Origin: JAYZVT01 sp050248375
Lineage (GTDB): Bacteria > Pseudomonadota > Alphaproteobacteria > Rhizobiales > Methyloligellaceae
Direction of reading: 5' to 3'
Length of the DNA: 37,964 bases
NCBI GenBank assembly: GCA_050248375.1
Contig: JBFWSL010000004.1
Location: forward strand, 1-37,964
Under the pieces are notes generated by a model. That model was given only the letters and a program-made list of their open reading frames with translations. It was not told the origin of the DNA and did no database searches. The position numbers were made by a program, and so were the translations under genes. Positions 1 to 7,903 of this stretch are shown one piece after another; the first letter of the stretch is position 1; every line of letters starts with the position of its first letter.

Positions 1-104
1 TGAAGCCGCATGGCGGCTCGCAGGCGATCTGGATCGACTGGGAGCAGAATGTGCTGACCGGCGCGTCGGATCCCCGCAAGGACGGCTGCGCCATCGGCTA
101 TTGA
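1..104 (+). CDS. ggt: Gamma-glutamyltransferase, C-terminal end (partial)
   Basis: The reading frame entering from the left edge encodes 33 residues and stops with TGA at 102-104. The peptide runs KPHGGSQAIWIDWEQ, then ASDPRKDGCAIGY at the very end. That ending is the characteristic terminus of the small subunit of gamma-glutamyltransferases (Ntn hydrolases that cleave glutathione and other gamma-glutamyl compounds, usually in the periplasm). Only the tail is visible, so catalytic residues and signal peptide cannot be checked. It converges on the acyl-CoA dehydrogenase gene, with a 46-base spacer. The family call rests on the short tail alone but the motif is distinctive. Confidence 0.8.
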   Translation, partial: KPHGGSQAIWIDWEQNVLTGASDPRKDGCAIGY

Positions 105-150
105 GCGGCGCCCGCGGCCGTCGTCCGCATGTCTCTGGAACTCCCTGGAA

Positions 151-1842
151 TCATGTGGCTTCAAGCGCTTCGATGTCGGGCGCCAGCATCTGGCCGAAGG
201 CGTCGTGGATCCAGCCGGATTCGGGTTTGAAGGCCGCTGCGCGGGGTGCGGGGAAGTGCCGTTCCAGATAGGCTCTGGCAACCAGCGCCTTGCGGCCGCC
301 GCTGTCCCGCGCCGCCTGCTCGACGAGCAGCCCGAGGGCCAGCGTCTCCGCCAGCAGGGCCATGAAGCGCCGGGCATGGCGGCGGGCCTGCTTCGCGTCC
401 TCCAGCCGCTCGGCCGCCTCCCGGCACATGCCGAGCGCGTCGCGCAGGCCGGTGGCGAGCTGCTCCAGCGAACCGGCGGCCTTCGAGGCGATGTCGTCGA
501 TGCGGGCCGAGAAGAGCGCGAAGCCGCCATAACGCGGATCGATGAGGCGCAGCACCTCCAGCGCCTGGATGTTGGCAGGGCCTTCCCACACGGTCAGCAC
601 CTGCGCGTCGCGAAGCAGGCGCGGCGTCACCCAGTCGTAGGTGTAACCATTGCCGCCGATGAGTTCGATGGCCTTGCGGCAGGCCATGTTGGCGTTCTCA
701 GCGGTCTGGTACTTGGCGAGCGACGTGACGAGGCGCAGCCATGAGCGCCCCGCGCCCGCGTCACCGACCGGCAGGGCGGCGGCCGTATCGAAGGCATGGG
801 CCGCCTCGAAGGCGAGCGCCAGGTCGGCCTCGCGTTCCACCAGCATGGCGACGATCTCGTCCTGCACCATGGGATAGTTGAGAATGATATCGCCGAAGGC
901 GCGGCGGTTGGCGGCGAAGCACAGCGCCTCGAGGAAGGCGCGGCGTTGCAGCGCGACGGCGCTCATGGCGTTGTGGATGCGCGACACGAGCAGCGCTTCC
1001 ATCATCAGGCGGAAGCCGTCGGGCGGCGGCGCCACCTGCATCGCCCAGGTGCCGGCGAGGTCCACTTCGCCGGTAGCCACGCCGACGGTGCCGAGCTTGT
1101 CCTTCAGCCGCCGTATGCGCATGGGATTGGCGGAGCCATCCGGCAACGTGGCGGGCACGAGGTAGAGCCCCAGTCCCTGGCTGCCTTCCGGCGCGCCCTC
1201 GGGTCTGGCGGTGGCGATGGCGATGCCCCCGTTGACGTTGCTGGTGAACCATTTGAGGCCGGTCAGACGGACATGATCGCCGTCCTTCTTCGCGGCCGTT
1301 GTCGTGGCGCCGATGTCGCTGCCGCCATGCAGCTCGGTAGCCCAGGTGCCGGCCGAAAGCGCCTCTCCGTCCATGCGCGTGAGAGAGTGGAGATAGCGCT
1401 TGCGCACGCCGTCCGGAGCGAAGCGGGCAAGCACATGGGCGACCGCATGGGTCATGGTCGCGGGACAATGCAGCGACACGTCCGACTGCGAGGTCAGGTA
1501 GCCCATGGCGAAGGTGACGATGTAGGGGGCGGGATTCTCGACATGGTTGAGGCCGACGATGCCGCGCCGGTAGATCTCGCGGGAGGCCTCGTCCCACAGC
1601 GGATTGGTCGCCACCCGGTTGATGAGACTGCCGTGGCGGTCGTAGGGAACGAGGCGTGGCGGCGCGTGGCGGTCGGTGTAGGCGGCTTCGTCGTCGAGGG
1701 GGCCGCCCGCCCAGGCGCCGAAGTCATGCAGAACCTTTCGCCAGCGCTTCAGGGCCTTGGCGTCGAGACCGTGCAGCACCGCATGCAGGTCGCGGTCGAT
1801 TTCGAAGAAGTTCAGGCCATGGGGCCGTTCGGGCGTGGCCAT
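151..1842 (-). CDS. AidB-like acyl-CoA dehydrogenase family flavoprotein
   Basis: A 563-residue protein of the acyl-CoA dehydrogenase superfamily, in the long subclass typified by E. coli AidB (about 540 residues) rather than the 380-residue beta-oxidation enzymes. Visible landmarks are an extended N-terminal region (about 1-160), the FAD-contacting stretch GTWATELHGGSD (165-176), KWFTSN (197-202), the C-terminal segment AIELIGGNGYTYDW (391-404) and VWEGPANIQ (418-426). E420 sits where the acyl-CoA dehydrogenase base lies in this subclass. AidB proteins bind DNA and are induced by alkylation stress, but many homologues are uncharacterised, so the substrate is unknown. The gene stands alone. 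The start is the ATG at 1842; the upstream side faces a palindromic repeat and no obvious promoter was recognised. Confidence 0.85.
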   Translation of the reverse strand: MATPERPHGLNFFEIDRDLHAVLHGLDAKALKRWRKVLHDFGAWAGGPLDDEAAYTDRHAPPRLVPYDRHGSLINRVATNPLWDEASREIYRRGIVGLNHVENPAPYIVTFAMGYLTSQSDVSLHCPATMTHAVAHVLARFAPDGVRKRYLHSLTRMDGEALSAGTWATELHGGSDIGATTTAAKKDGDHVRLTGLKWFTSNVNGGIAIATARPEGAPEGSQGLGLYLVPATLPDGSANPMRIRRLKDKLGTVGVATGEVDLAGTWAMQVAPPPDGFRLMMEALLVSRIHNAMSAVALQRRAFLEALCFAANRRAFGDIILNYPMVQDEIVAMLVEREADLALAFEAAHAFDTAAALPVGDAGAGRSWLRLVTSLAKYQTAENANMACRKAIELIGGNGYTYDWVTPRLLRDAQVLTVWEGPANIQALEVLRLIDPRYGGFALFSARIDDIASKAAGSLEQLATGLRDALGMCREAAERLEDAKQARRHARRFMALLAETLALGLLVEQAARDSGGRKALVARAYLERHFPAPRAAAFKPESGWIHDAFGQMLAPDIEALEAT

Positions 1843-1899
1843 TTCCGCCTCGCTTTCCGCGCCGGCGCACCATACGGCGCCCGCGGAAACACGAGTCTA

Positions 1900-2010
1900 G
1901 AGCATGATCCGGAAAAGTGGATACCGCTTTTCCGATAAGATCATGCTCAAGCTATTGACCTGGCGCATCATCTTACCGGCCAAGCGATTCCATTTGGCCG
2001 GATGATGCGC
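1900..2010. repeat. Double palindromic intergenic repeat, Rhizobiales type
   Basis: Two adjacent inverted repeats lie in the 283-base spacer between the acyl-CoA dehydrogenase start and the secreted protein. The first (1900-1948) has arms GAGCATGATC (1900-1909) and GATCATGCTC (1939-1948) and inner arms GGAAAAGTGG and CCGCTTTTCC. The second (1963-2010) has arms GCGCATCATC (1963-1972) and GATGATGCGC (2001-2010), with inner arms CCGGCCAA and TTGGCCGG. The GAGCATGATCCGGAAAAGTGG-type core is familiar from rhizobial genomes, where similar units (RIME/RPE-like) are dispersed between genes. The copy could form a stem-loop in transcripts from either strand. Only one copy is in this window. Confidence 0.75.
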
Positions 2011-2125
2011 TAGTGGAGGACGCGTCCCCCATAAAGTGGGAGGGGACGCAAAAGCATGCCACGGGTTTACGGCACGAACTGGCGGGGTACTGTGCCAGCC
2101 GGTTGAAAACAGGGAACACCTGCCG

Positions 2126-2728
2126 ATGATCCTGAAGGCGGCGATACCCGCTGTTGTGGCCCTGCTGGCGATGCCGGGGGCGCCGGCGGGCGCGCAGACG
2201 CCGGCGGGAGATTGCCTGAAGTCCGTGCCGGCGGGCGTGCGGATGGTCTGCGAGACGCCGGAGCTCACGGAACTGCACAACCGGCTGACCATGACCATGG
2301 CGCGCGCCTCGGCCCGGGCCGGACCCAACGAGCGCAAGGCGCTGGCCCGGGCGCATCGGGACTGGCTGGCCAGCCGGGACGCCTGCGCGGGCTCGGCGCA
2401 GAAGAAGCGTTGCCTGGAGGATGCCTACAGCTCGCGAATCGTCTCGCTGGAGCTGTCCTCGGGCCTCGCCGACTCAAAGGGCCCGTTTCCGTTCACATGC
2501 GGTGTCGGACAGACCGCGTGGGTGACATTCGGTGCGACATATATACCGTCGGCGCGGATGCAGAGTTCGGATTACGACCTGATTCTGTTCGCCCGCGCGG
2601 ATGCGGAAGAGCGCGCCGCCGGGGACGAAATAATATTTGAAAACAATGAGTTCAGGTTGCTCACTGTGGCCGGGAAGCTGTTGCTCTCAGGCAACGACGG
2701 AGAACTTTGGTGCGACATCGGACATTAA
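2126..2728 (+). CDS. Secreted LprI-domain plus MliC-like protein, putative lysozyme inhibitor
   Basis: A 200-residue protein. The ATG at 2126 was chosen because it starts a good signal peptide (MILKAAIPAVVALLAMPGAPAGA, likely cut near residue 23); an in-frame start further upstream would bury it. Residues about 30-112 carry the cysteine pattern of the LprI/DUF1311 N-terminal domain: C30, then VCETPELTELHNRL (41-54), C87 and C96. Residues about 121-198 resemble an MliC-type lysozyme inhibitor: FTC near the start (C125), VTF (133-135), ARM, GDEIIF (166-171), and a final cysteine C196. Both domain types are linked to inhibition of C-type lysozyme, so a periplasmic or surface lysozyme-inhibitor role is a reasonable inference. 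The MliC part is divergent, lacking the classic SASGARY stretch. No operon partner is evident. Confidence 0.65.
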   Translation: MILKAAIPAVVALLAMPGAPAGAQTPAGDCLKSVPAGVRMVCETPELTELHNRLTMTMARASARAGPNERKALARAHRDWLASRDACAGSAQKKRCLEDAYSSRIVSLELSSGLADSKGPFPFTCGVGQTAWVTFGATYIPSARMQSSDYDLILFARADAEERAAGDEIIFENNEFRLLTVAGKLLLSGNDGELWCDIGH

Positions 2729-2759
2729 CTGTGTCACTGCTACGTTTCCCCGGCCAATA

Positions 2760-2777
2760 CGAAGATGCTAATCTTCG
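2760..2777. other. Small hairpin downstream of LprI/MliC gene
   Basis: Arms CGAAGAT (2760-2766) and ATCTTCG (2771-2777) flank a four-base loop, 31 bases after the stop codon. There is no run of T after it, so it is not a standard intrinsic terminator. It could stabilise the 3' end of the mRNA. The rest of the 238-base spacer before the monooxygenase (2729-2966) shows no convincing gene. Confidence 0.35.
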
Positions 2778-2966
2778 CAACAACGACAGGGGTGGCGCGC
2801 AACTGCGCTTTTCTCGCCCGACCTTTGCCGCCGCGAGTGCATCCGCAGCGCGTCGGCACCTCCGAGGCGGGCAACCGGCCGCGTGGCTCCCCGAACAAGA
2901 AGCAAACGCAGGAACGAAGGCATCATCTCGCCGAGGGCCGTTCCCGCAAAACCACGTGGGCGTTCA

Positions 2967-4349
2967 TTGAGTCAGAAATACTGCATCATAGGTGCCGGGG
3001 CCTCCGGCCTCGCGGCGGCGAAGGTCTTTGCCGAGCGCGGAATTCCGTTCGACTGCCTCGAGCGGGAAAAGGAAGTCGGTGGCCTGTGGAACAGCGCGAC
3101 GCCCTCCGGCGTGGTCTACGAGACCTGCCACATGCTGTCCTCGCGCGAATTCTCCGGCTACACGGACTTTCCCATGCCGGAAGACCTGCCCGTCTTTCCG
3201 AGCCATAAGGAGGCGCTGGCCTACCTGAAGTCCTATGCCGGGAATTTCGGCCTCGAACGCTATATCGAGCTGGGACGCAAGGTCCTGCATATCGGGAAGG
3301 CGGACGACGGCTGGTCGGTGCAGGTGGAAGGCGAGCAGAGCCCGCGCCGCTACAAGGGTGTGGTGATCGCCAACGGGCATCACTGCGAGCCGCGCTGGCC
3401 GGAAATCCCGGGCCGCTTCGCCGGCGAATACATCCATTCCCGCGATTACCGTTCACCCAGGCAGCTTGAAGGCAAGCGCGTTCTGGTCATCGGCGGCGGC
3501 AACTCGGGCTGCGACATCGCCATCGACGCGGCGCACCATGCCGTCTCGTCGGCGGTCAGCCTGCGGCGCGGATACTGGTTCGTGCCCAAGTTCATGTTCG
3601 GCCAGCCCATCGACGACGTCTACGACTTCGTGGAAAAATTCCGCATGCCGCGCGCTGTGCGGCAGTTCATGTACGGCCTCTCGCAATGGCTGTTCACGGG
3701 CCCTGCGGAGCGCTTCGGCTTGCCCAAGCCGGAGAAGGGCATTCTCTCCAGTCACGCGACGATCACCACCGAGTTCCCGCACATGGTCGCGCATGGCCGC
3801 ATCAAGGCCATGCCGGACATCGAGCGTTTCGAGGACAGCAAGGTCATCTTCAAGGACGGCCGCGAGATGGCCGTGGACATGGTCGTCTGCGCGACCGGGT
3901 TCCGGCTCGGCATACCGTTCCTGGACCGCGCCGAACTGTTCACGGAAGGCAACTGGCCGAACCTGTACGCGCAGGCCTTTCATGCGGACAGGGACGACCT
4001 GTTCTTCGCCGGCATGGTGCAGGGCAACGGCAGCATGTGGCGCCTGGCTGAGTTGCAGTCCCGGCTCATCGCCAGCTATATCGTCGCGCGCGAATGCGGC
4101 GACGAGAGCGCGGTGCGTTTCGACAAGCTGAAGCAGAATGCCGCCGCGGAACGCGAGGCGCATCGCAGGTCCTACATGGGGACCGACCGGCACAGGCTGG
4201 AGACGGATTTCCACGTGTACCGCCGGCGGCTGGAGAAGCTGATCAAGGGCTTCGGCAAGTTCGCCACCGCGCAGATGCCGGCTTCGGGCCGAACGGCGGT
4301 GCAGGACAACGAGCCCGCGGCTTCGCGGATGCCCAAGGCGGCCGAGTAG
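2967..4349 (+). CDS. Flavin-containing monooxygenase (FMO-like)
   Basis: A 460-residue class B flavoprotein monooxygenase. The FAD Rossmann motif GAGASG (9-14) begins the protein, followed by the typical EREKEVGGLW (33-41). The FMO fingerprint F-x-G-x3-H-x3-Y is present at 151-161 (FAGEYIHSRDY). The NADPH site GGGNSG lies at 176-181 and the linker ATGF at 309-312. Such enzymes oxygenate soft nucleophiles (N or S) or perform Baeyer-Villiger reactions with NADPH and O2; the substrate here is unknown. The start is uncertain: TTG at 2967 puts the FAD motif where it normally lies, while an in-frame GTG at 2883 would add 28 basic residues of no recognisable function. No strong ribosome site was seen for either. 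It converges with the IlvD-type gene. Confidence 0.85.
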   Translation: MSQKYCIIGAGASGLAAAKVFAERGIPFDCLEREKEVGGLWNSATPSGVVYETCHMLSSREFSGYTDFPMPEDLPVFPSHKEALAYLKSYAGNFGLERYIELGRKVLHIGKADDGWSVQVEGEQSPRRYKGVVIANGHHCEPRWPEIPGRFAGEYIHSRDYRSPRQLEGKRVLVIGGGNSGCDIAIDAAHHAVSSAVSLRRGYWFVPKFMFGQPIDDVYDFVEKFRMPRAVRQFMYGLSQWLFTGPAERFGLPKPEKGILSSHATITTEFPHMVAHGRIKAMPDIERFEDSKVIFKDGREMAVDMVVCATGFRLGIPFLDRAELFTEGNWPNLYAQAFHADRDDLFFAGMVQGNGSMWRLAELQSRLIASYIVARECGDESAVRFDKLKQNAAAEREAHRRSYMGTDRHRLETDFHVYRRRLEKLIKGFGKFATAQMPASGRTAVQDNEPAASRMPKAAE

Positions 4350-4356
4350 GCACCCG

Positions 4357-4446
4357 TCAGCCTGTCTGCTTCCCGCGCCTGGCGCGGACGATTCTCAGCA
4401 CGATGAGAAGCCCGTAGTCGGCGAGCAGTTGTTGCAGGTCGGGCAT
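4357..4446 (-). pseudogene. Possible 29-codon remnant resembling a DedA N-terminus
   Basis: In the convergent spacer after the IlvD-type gene, on the same strand, a short frame opens with ATG at 4446 and stops at 4357. It encodes MPDLQQLLADYGLLIVL and then a basic tail (RIVRARRGKQTG). LxxLLADYGLLxVL resembles the beginning of DedA-family membrane proteins, but the rest of such a gene is absent. No ribosome site is visible. It may be a gene scar or a chance frame; the evidence is weak. Confidence 0.2.
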
Positions 4447-4461
4447 GTGCTGTGCCGGGCG

Positions 4462-6174
4462 TCAGTCCCCGACGAGGAAATCGAAATCGCAGCCCTTGTC
4501 GGCCTGCAGGATGTGATCCTCGAAAAGCCTGGCGTAGCCGCGCGCGGGCTTCGTGCGGGGCTTGCGCCTGGCCAGCGCGGCCCTGCGTTTCTCCAGTTCG
4601 TCCCCATCCACCCGCATTTCCAGCTTGCGCCCCGGGATGTCCATGACGATGCGGTCGCCGGTTTCCACCAGCGCCAGCGGCCCGCCGATGGCGGACTCCG
4701 GCGTCACATGCAGCACGACGGTGCCGTAGGCGGTGCCGCTCATGCGGGCATCGGAAATGCGCACCATGTCGGTGACGCCCTTCTGGGCCAGCTTCTTCGG
4801 GATGGGCAGGTAGCCGGCCTCGGGCATGCCCGGCGCGCCCACGGGCCCGGCGTTTCGCATGACGAGGATGTCGTCCTCGGTGACGTCGAGGGCGGGGTCG
4901 TCGATGCGCCTGGCCAGATCCTCCACGCCCTCGAAGACTATGGCGCGGCCTTCATGGCGCAGGAACTTCTTGGAAGAGGCGCTCTGCTTGATGACGGCTC
5001 CGCCGGGAGCGAGATTGCCGCGCAGCACGGCGAGACCGCCCTCGGCATGGATGGGATCGGCGAGCGGTCGCACGACCTGCTGCGGCCAGGAGGGGGAGGC
5101 GTCCAGGATCTGCCCGAGCGTTCTGCCCGCGACGGTCCCGCAATCGAGGTTCATCAGCGGCGCCAGCGACCGGAGGATGGTGGCGAAGCCGCCGGCTTCG
5201 TGCAGCTCCTGCATGTAGAAGGCGCCGGTGGGCTTCAGGTCCACGATCACGGGCGTCTCGCGGGCCAGCTCGTCCACGCGATCCAGGCTGATGTCGATGC
5301 CCAGGCGACCGGCGATCGCCGTCAGGTGAATGAGCCCGTTGGTGGAGCCGCCGATGGCGAGCAGGACGCGCAGGCCGTTCTCGATGGCCTCCCGCGTCAT
5401 GATGCGCGCGGGCGTGGCGCCATCCTTCGCCATGGCCACGGCGCGGGCGCCGGAATGCTCCGCATGGCGCAGGCGTTCGGAGTTCACGGCCGGGATGGCC
5501 GCGCCGCCGGGAAGCATCATGCCAAGCGCCTCGCCCACCAGCGCCATGGTGCTCGCCGTGCCCATCACCATGCAGGTGCCGGGGGTGGGGCCGAGCTGGT
5601 CGGTGATCTCGGGCAGGTCCTCCTCCTTCACGGCGCCGGCGCGGAATTTCGCCCAGTAGCGGCGGCAGTCGGTGCAGGCGCCTACCTGCTCGCCGCGGTA
5701 GGAGCCGGTGAGCATGGGCCCGGTCACCTCCAGGATCGCGGGAACGCCGGCGCTGGCCGCGCCCATGAGCAGGGCCGGCACGGTCTTGTCGCAGCCGCCC
5801 ACCAGAACCACCGCGTCCATGGGCTGGGCGCGGATCATCTCCTCGGCGTCGATGGCCATGAGGTTGCGCAGATACATGGATGTCGGGCTGGCGAAGGACT
5901 CGTGCAGCGACACCACCGGGAATTCGAAGGGCAGGCCGCCCGCGAGCATGACGCCGCGCTTGATGGCCTCCATCAGCTTGGGCACCGTGGCATGACAGGA
6001 GTTGTATGCGGAGTAGGTGTTGGTGATGCCGACGATGGGGCGGCCGAGGGCTTCCTCGGAATAGCCCATCGACTTCAGGAACACCTTGCGCAGATAGAGC
6101 GAGAAGGCGTCGTCGCCATAGCTGGTGAGACGGGAGGAGAGGCCCCCCGGCGATTTCCGCTTCTTCTGCGACAT
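4462..6174 (-). CDS. IlvD/Edd family dehydratase, probable sugar-acid (aldonate) dehydratase
   Basis: A 570-residue iron-sulfur dehydratase. Three cysteines, C60 (YNSC), C128 (GGCDK) and C201 (PGTC), match the cluster ligands of IlvD/Edd enzymes, with K130 in the position of the carbamylated lysine and S479 (SDARMSG) as the catalytic serine. The spacing and length are closest to the [2Fe-2S] pentonate dehydratases (L-arabinonate type) rather than 6-phosphogluconate dehydratase. Dihydroxyacid dehydratase (IlvD proper) cannot be fully excluded. The ATG at 6174 was chosen because AAGGGA precedes it by a good distance; an upstream in-frame extension looks spurious. It is divergent from the otnK/otnC operon with a 305-base spacer, suggesting that it feeds or complements the same acid-sugar pathway. 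The exact aldonate is unknown. Confidence 0.82.
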   Translation of the reverse strand: MSQKKRKSPGGLSSRLTSYGDDAFSLYLRKVFLKSMGYSEEALGRPIVGITNTYSAYNSCHATVPKLMEAIKRGVMLAGGLPFEFPVVSLHESFASPTSMYLRNLMAIDAEEMIRAQPMDAVVLVGGCDKTVPALLMGAASAGVPAILEVTGPMLTGSYRGEQVGACTDCRRYWAKFRAGAVKEEDLPEITDQLGPTPGTCMVMGTASTMALVGEALGMMLPGGAAIPAVNSERLRHAEHSGARAVAMAKDGATPARIMTREAIENGLRVLLAIGGSTNGLIHLTAIAGRLGIDISLDRVDELARETPVIVDLKPTGAFYMQELHEAGGFATILRSLAPLMNLDCGTVAGRTLGQILDASPSWPQQVVRPLADPIHAEGGLAVLRGNLAPGGAVIKQSASSKKFLRHEGRAIVFEGVEDLARRIDDPALDVTEDDILVMRNAGPVGAPGMPEAGYLPIPKKLAQKGVTDMVRISDARMSGTAYGTVVLHVTPESAIGGPLALVETGDRIVMDIPGRKLEMRVDGDELEKRRAALARRKPRTKPARGYARLFEDHILQADKGCDFDFLVGD

Positions 6175-6335
6175 GGGTTGTCCCTTGGAATCAAAAGGTA
6201 ATTCATCAAGCTGCACGGGCGGAGTGGGCACACTTTCCTGCAGGCGCAGTGGAAACACAAGCGGCGAGGCGGCGCCCGTATTCCGCGTCTTCGTCCGGGT
6301 TTTTTTGTCCGGGTTTCAAAAGAAGGCAGGGTCTC

Positions 6336-6362
6336 GAAACCCCGGCTTCAGGCCGGGGTCCA
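6336..6362. repeat. Dispersed 27-bp palindrome, copy 1
   Basis: Starts GAAACCCCGGC and ends GCCGGGGTCCA, with stem CCCCGGC (6340-6346) and GCCGGGG (6352-6358) around loop TTCAG. It is identical over 27 bases to copy 2 (15078-15104) and differs by one base from copy 3 (37433-37459). It behaves like a REP-type intergenic element. Confidence 0.8.
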
Positions 6363-6365
6363 TTT

Positions 6366-6388
6366 GAGGAAGACCCCGGGTCTTCCTC
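6366..6388. repeat. Perfect 10-bp-arm hairpin next to repeat copy 1
   Basis: Arms GAGGAAGACC (6366-6375) and GGTCTTCCTC (6379-6388) surround a three-base loop. It shares the CCCCGGGTCTTC core with a hairpin beside repeat copy 2 (15025-15048), so the two hairpins may belong to one composite element. Confidence 0.65.
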
Positions 6389-6479
6389 CGGTCCCGCCAC
6401 CGCGCAAGCCCCATTGGTCAGGTTTGCCCCGAGCGTGTATAGATTGCCCCCGCCCGCAGTTCATCCGCCGGAGCAAGTC

Positions 6480-7592
6480 TTGGGAAAGAACAGCGAATTC
6501 CGCATTGCCTGCGTGCCCGGCGACGGTATCGGGCCGGAGGTGATTGCGGCCGCGCGGGCGGTTGCCGCCGCGGCGCTGGGACGCACGGGCGGGGCCTCGC
6601 TTTCCTATGACGAGGTGCGGGCCGGAGCCACGCTGTACAAGGAAACCGGCAAGGATATCGACGACGACGGGATGGACCGCTGCGACAAGGCCGACGCCAT
6701 CCTGCTGGGCGCCATCGGCCTGCCGTCGATCCGCTATCCGGACGGGACGGAAATCTCGCCGCATCTGAGGATGCGCGACAGGTTCGGACTGTTTGCGGGC
6801 GTGCGCCCGGTGAAAGCCTTTCCCAACGTGAAGCTCTATCTGGCCGATCCGCGTTCGGCGCAGATCGACATGGTGATCCTGCGGGAATCCACCGAGGGGC
6901 TGTTCTACTCCCACGGGAAGGGCGAGGTGATCGACGACGAGGAGGCGCGGGAAACCCTGCGCATCACCCGGCCGACCTGCGAGGCGCTGTTCGACTTCGC
7001 CTTCGACTTGGCGCGGCGGCGCAAGGCCAGGGGCCGTCCGGGCAAGGTCACCTGCGTGGACAAGGCCAATGTTTTCCGCTCCATGGCTTTTTTCCGCAAG
7101 ATTTTCGATGAGCGCGCGGCTCTCAATCCCGACATCGCGAAGGACTACTCCTACGTGGATGCGCAGGCGCTGTTCCTGATCCGCCGTCCGTGGGATTTCG
7201 ACGTCATGGTGATGGAGAACATGTATGGCGATATCCTCTCCGACCTCGCCGGAGGACTGGTCGGAGGCATGGGCATGGCGCCCTGCGCGGAGATCGGCAG
7301 GTCGCACGGCCTGTTCCAGCCCGCCCATGGCAGCGCGCCGGATATCGCGGGGCAGGACAAGGCAAATCCTTTGGCGGCTGTTCTCAGCATTGCCATGATG
7401 CTTGACTGGCTTGGCCACAGGCATGGAGTGGAGAAGGCTTGCGAGGCGGCGGGGCTGATCGACGACGCGGTGCATGAAGGCTTCGCGTCCGGACGGGTGC
7501 GGCCGGCGGAGTTCGGCGGGCCGCACGGCGCCAGCGAGATTGCGAGGACACTGGTGGACATCGTGAAGGCCGGACAGGAAAAGAAAAGCTAA
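6480..7592 (+). CDS. Isocitrate/isopropylmalate-family dehydrogenase (LeuB/tartrate dehydrogenase-like)
   Basis: A 370-residue NAD-dependent beta-decarboxylating-type dehydrogenase. Key sites are GDGIGPE (14-20), the substrate arginines around HLRMRDRFGLFAGVRP (95-110), R135 in RESTEG, Y143, K195 (DKAN), D227 (YVDA), the family signature NMYGDILSDLAGG (247-259) with D251 and D255, and HGSAPDIAG (283-291). The Asp-Ile after the HGSAP motif is the pattern of NAD-preferring members. The substrate loop differs from canonical 3-isopropylmalate dehydrogenase, and the gene sits in an acid-sugar operon without leuC/leuD. A role on a hydroxy-acid sugar such as a tetronate or tartrate is therefore inferred. 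The TTG at 6480 is favoured because GGAG lies six bases upstream; an in-frame GTG at 6435 has no ribosome site. Confidence 0.82.
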   Translation: MGKNSEFRIACVPGDGIGPEVIAAARAVAAAALGRTGGASLSYDEVRAGATLYKETGKDIDDDGMDRCDKADAILLGAIGLPSIRYPDGTEISPHLRMRDRFGLFAGVRPVKAFPNVKLYLADPRSAQIDMVILRESTEGLFYSHGKGEVIDDEEARETLRITRPTCEALFDFAFDLARRRKARGRPGKVTCVDKANVFRSMAFFRKIFDERAALNPDIAKDYSYVDAQALFLIRRPWDFDVMVMENMYGDILSDLAGGLVGGMGMAPCAEIGRSHGLFQPAHGSAPDIAGQDKANPLAAVLSIAMMLDWLGHRHGVEKACEAAGLIDDAVHEGFASGRVRPAEFGGPHGASEIARTLVDIVKAGQEKKS

Positions 7593-7606
7593 AGGGAGAA
7601 AGCGCA

Positions 7607-7891
7607 ATGATCGCACTGGTGGTGAATTTCGAGGCCCATGCCGGCAAGGGAGCCGCGCTCAAGGACGTGCTGGTGACGCAAGGCAGGAACTCGCTGGCGA
7701 ACGAGACGGCCTGCAAGCATTTCGACGTCTGCGCCAACCCGCAGAACCCGGATCATTTCATCCTCTACGAGCTCTACGAGGACGAGGCGGCGGTTAAGGC
7801 CCACCGGGAGACGCCCTATTATCTCGCCTTCCGCGAGACCATCGGACCGCTGGTGAAGACCCGCGACGTGAAGGAAATGGTGAGGCTGTAG
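7607..7891 (+). CDS. ABM-domain protein (YgiN-like putative monooxygenase), copy 1
   Basis: A 94-residue single-domain protein of the antibiotic biosynthesis monooxygenase (ABM) dimeric alpha/beta barrel fold. It opens with a beta strand (MIALVVNFEAHAG), then KHFDVC, FILYELYEDEAAVKAHR and a final strand. Small ABM proteins include quinol monooxygenases (YgiN) and heme-degrading enzymes, but many have no known activity. The GGGAGAAAG ribosome site ends a few bases before the ATG. It lies 14 bases after the dehydrogenase and 12 before otnK, so it is in the operon. It is clearly a paralogue of the ABM gene at 9810, sharing FDVC and F-[IV]-LYE-[LV]-Y-[ED]-DEAA. The role in the pathway is unknown. 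Confidence 0.8.
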   Translation: MIALVVNFEAHAGKGAALKDVLVTQGRNSLANETACKHFDVCANPQNPDHFILYELYEDEAAVKAHRETPYYLAFRETIGPLVKTRDVKEMVRL

Positions 7892-7903
7892 GCGGGGGCT
7901 GGC

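Larger units (their letters stand above)
6175..6479. other. Divergent spacer between dehydratase and otnKC operon, repeat-rich
   Basis: This 305-base spacer holds no credible gene. From left to right it shows the dehydratase ribosome site, a short direct repeat TCCGGGTTT (two copies flanking a T run near 6294-6318), the 27-bp dispersed palindrome (6336-6362), a perfect hairpin (6366-6388) and the GGAG ribosome site (6470-6473) of the dehydrogenase. Divergent promoters must lie here if both genes have their own, but no clear -35/-10 pair was recognised. Confidence 0.6.

Noticed and set aside
4429..6201. A 590-codon plus-strand frame opposite the IlvD-type gene
   Set aside because: No family motif, His/Gly-rich composition, and the real gene has three cluster cysteines and a catalytic serine in place.
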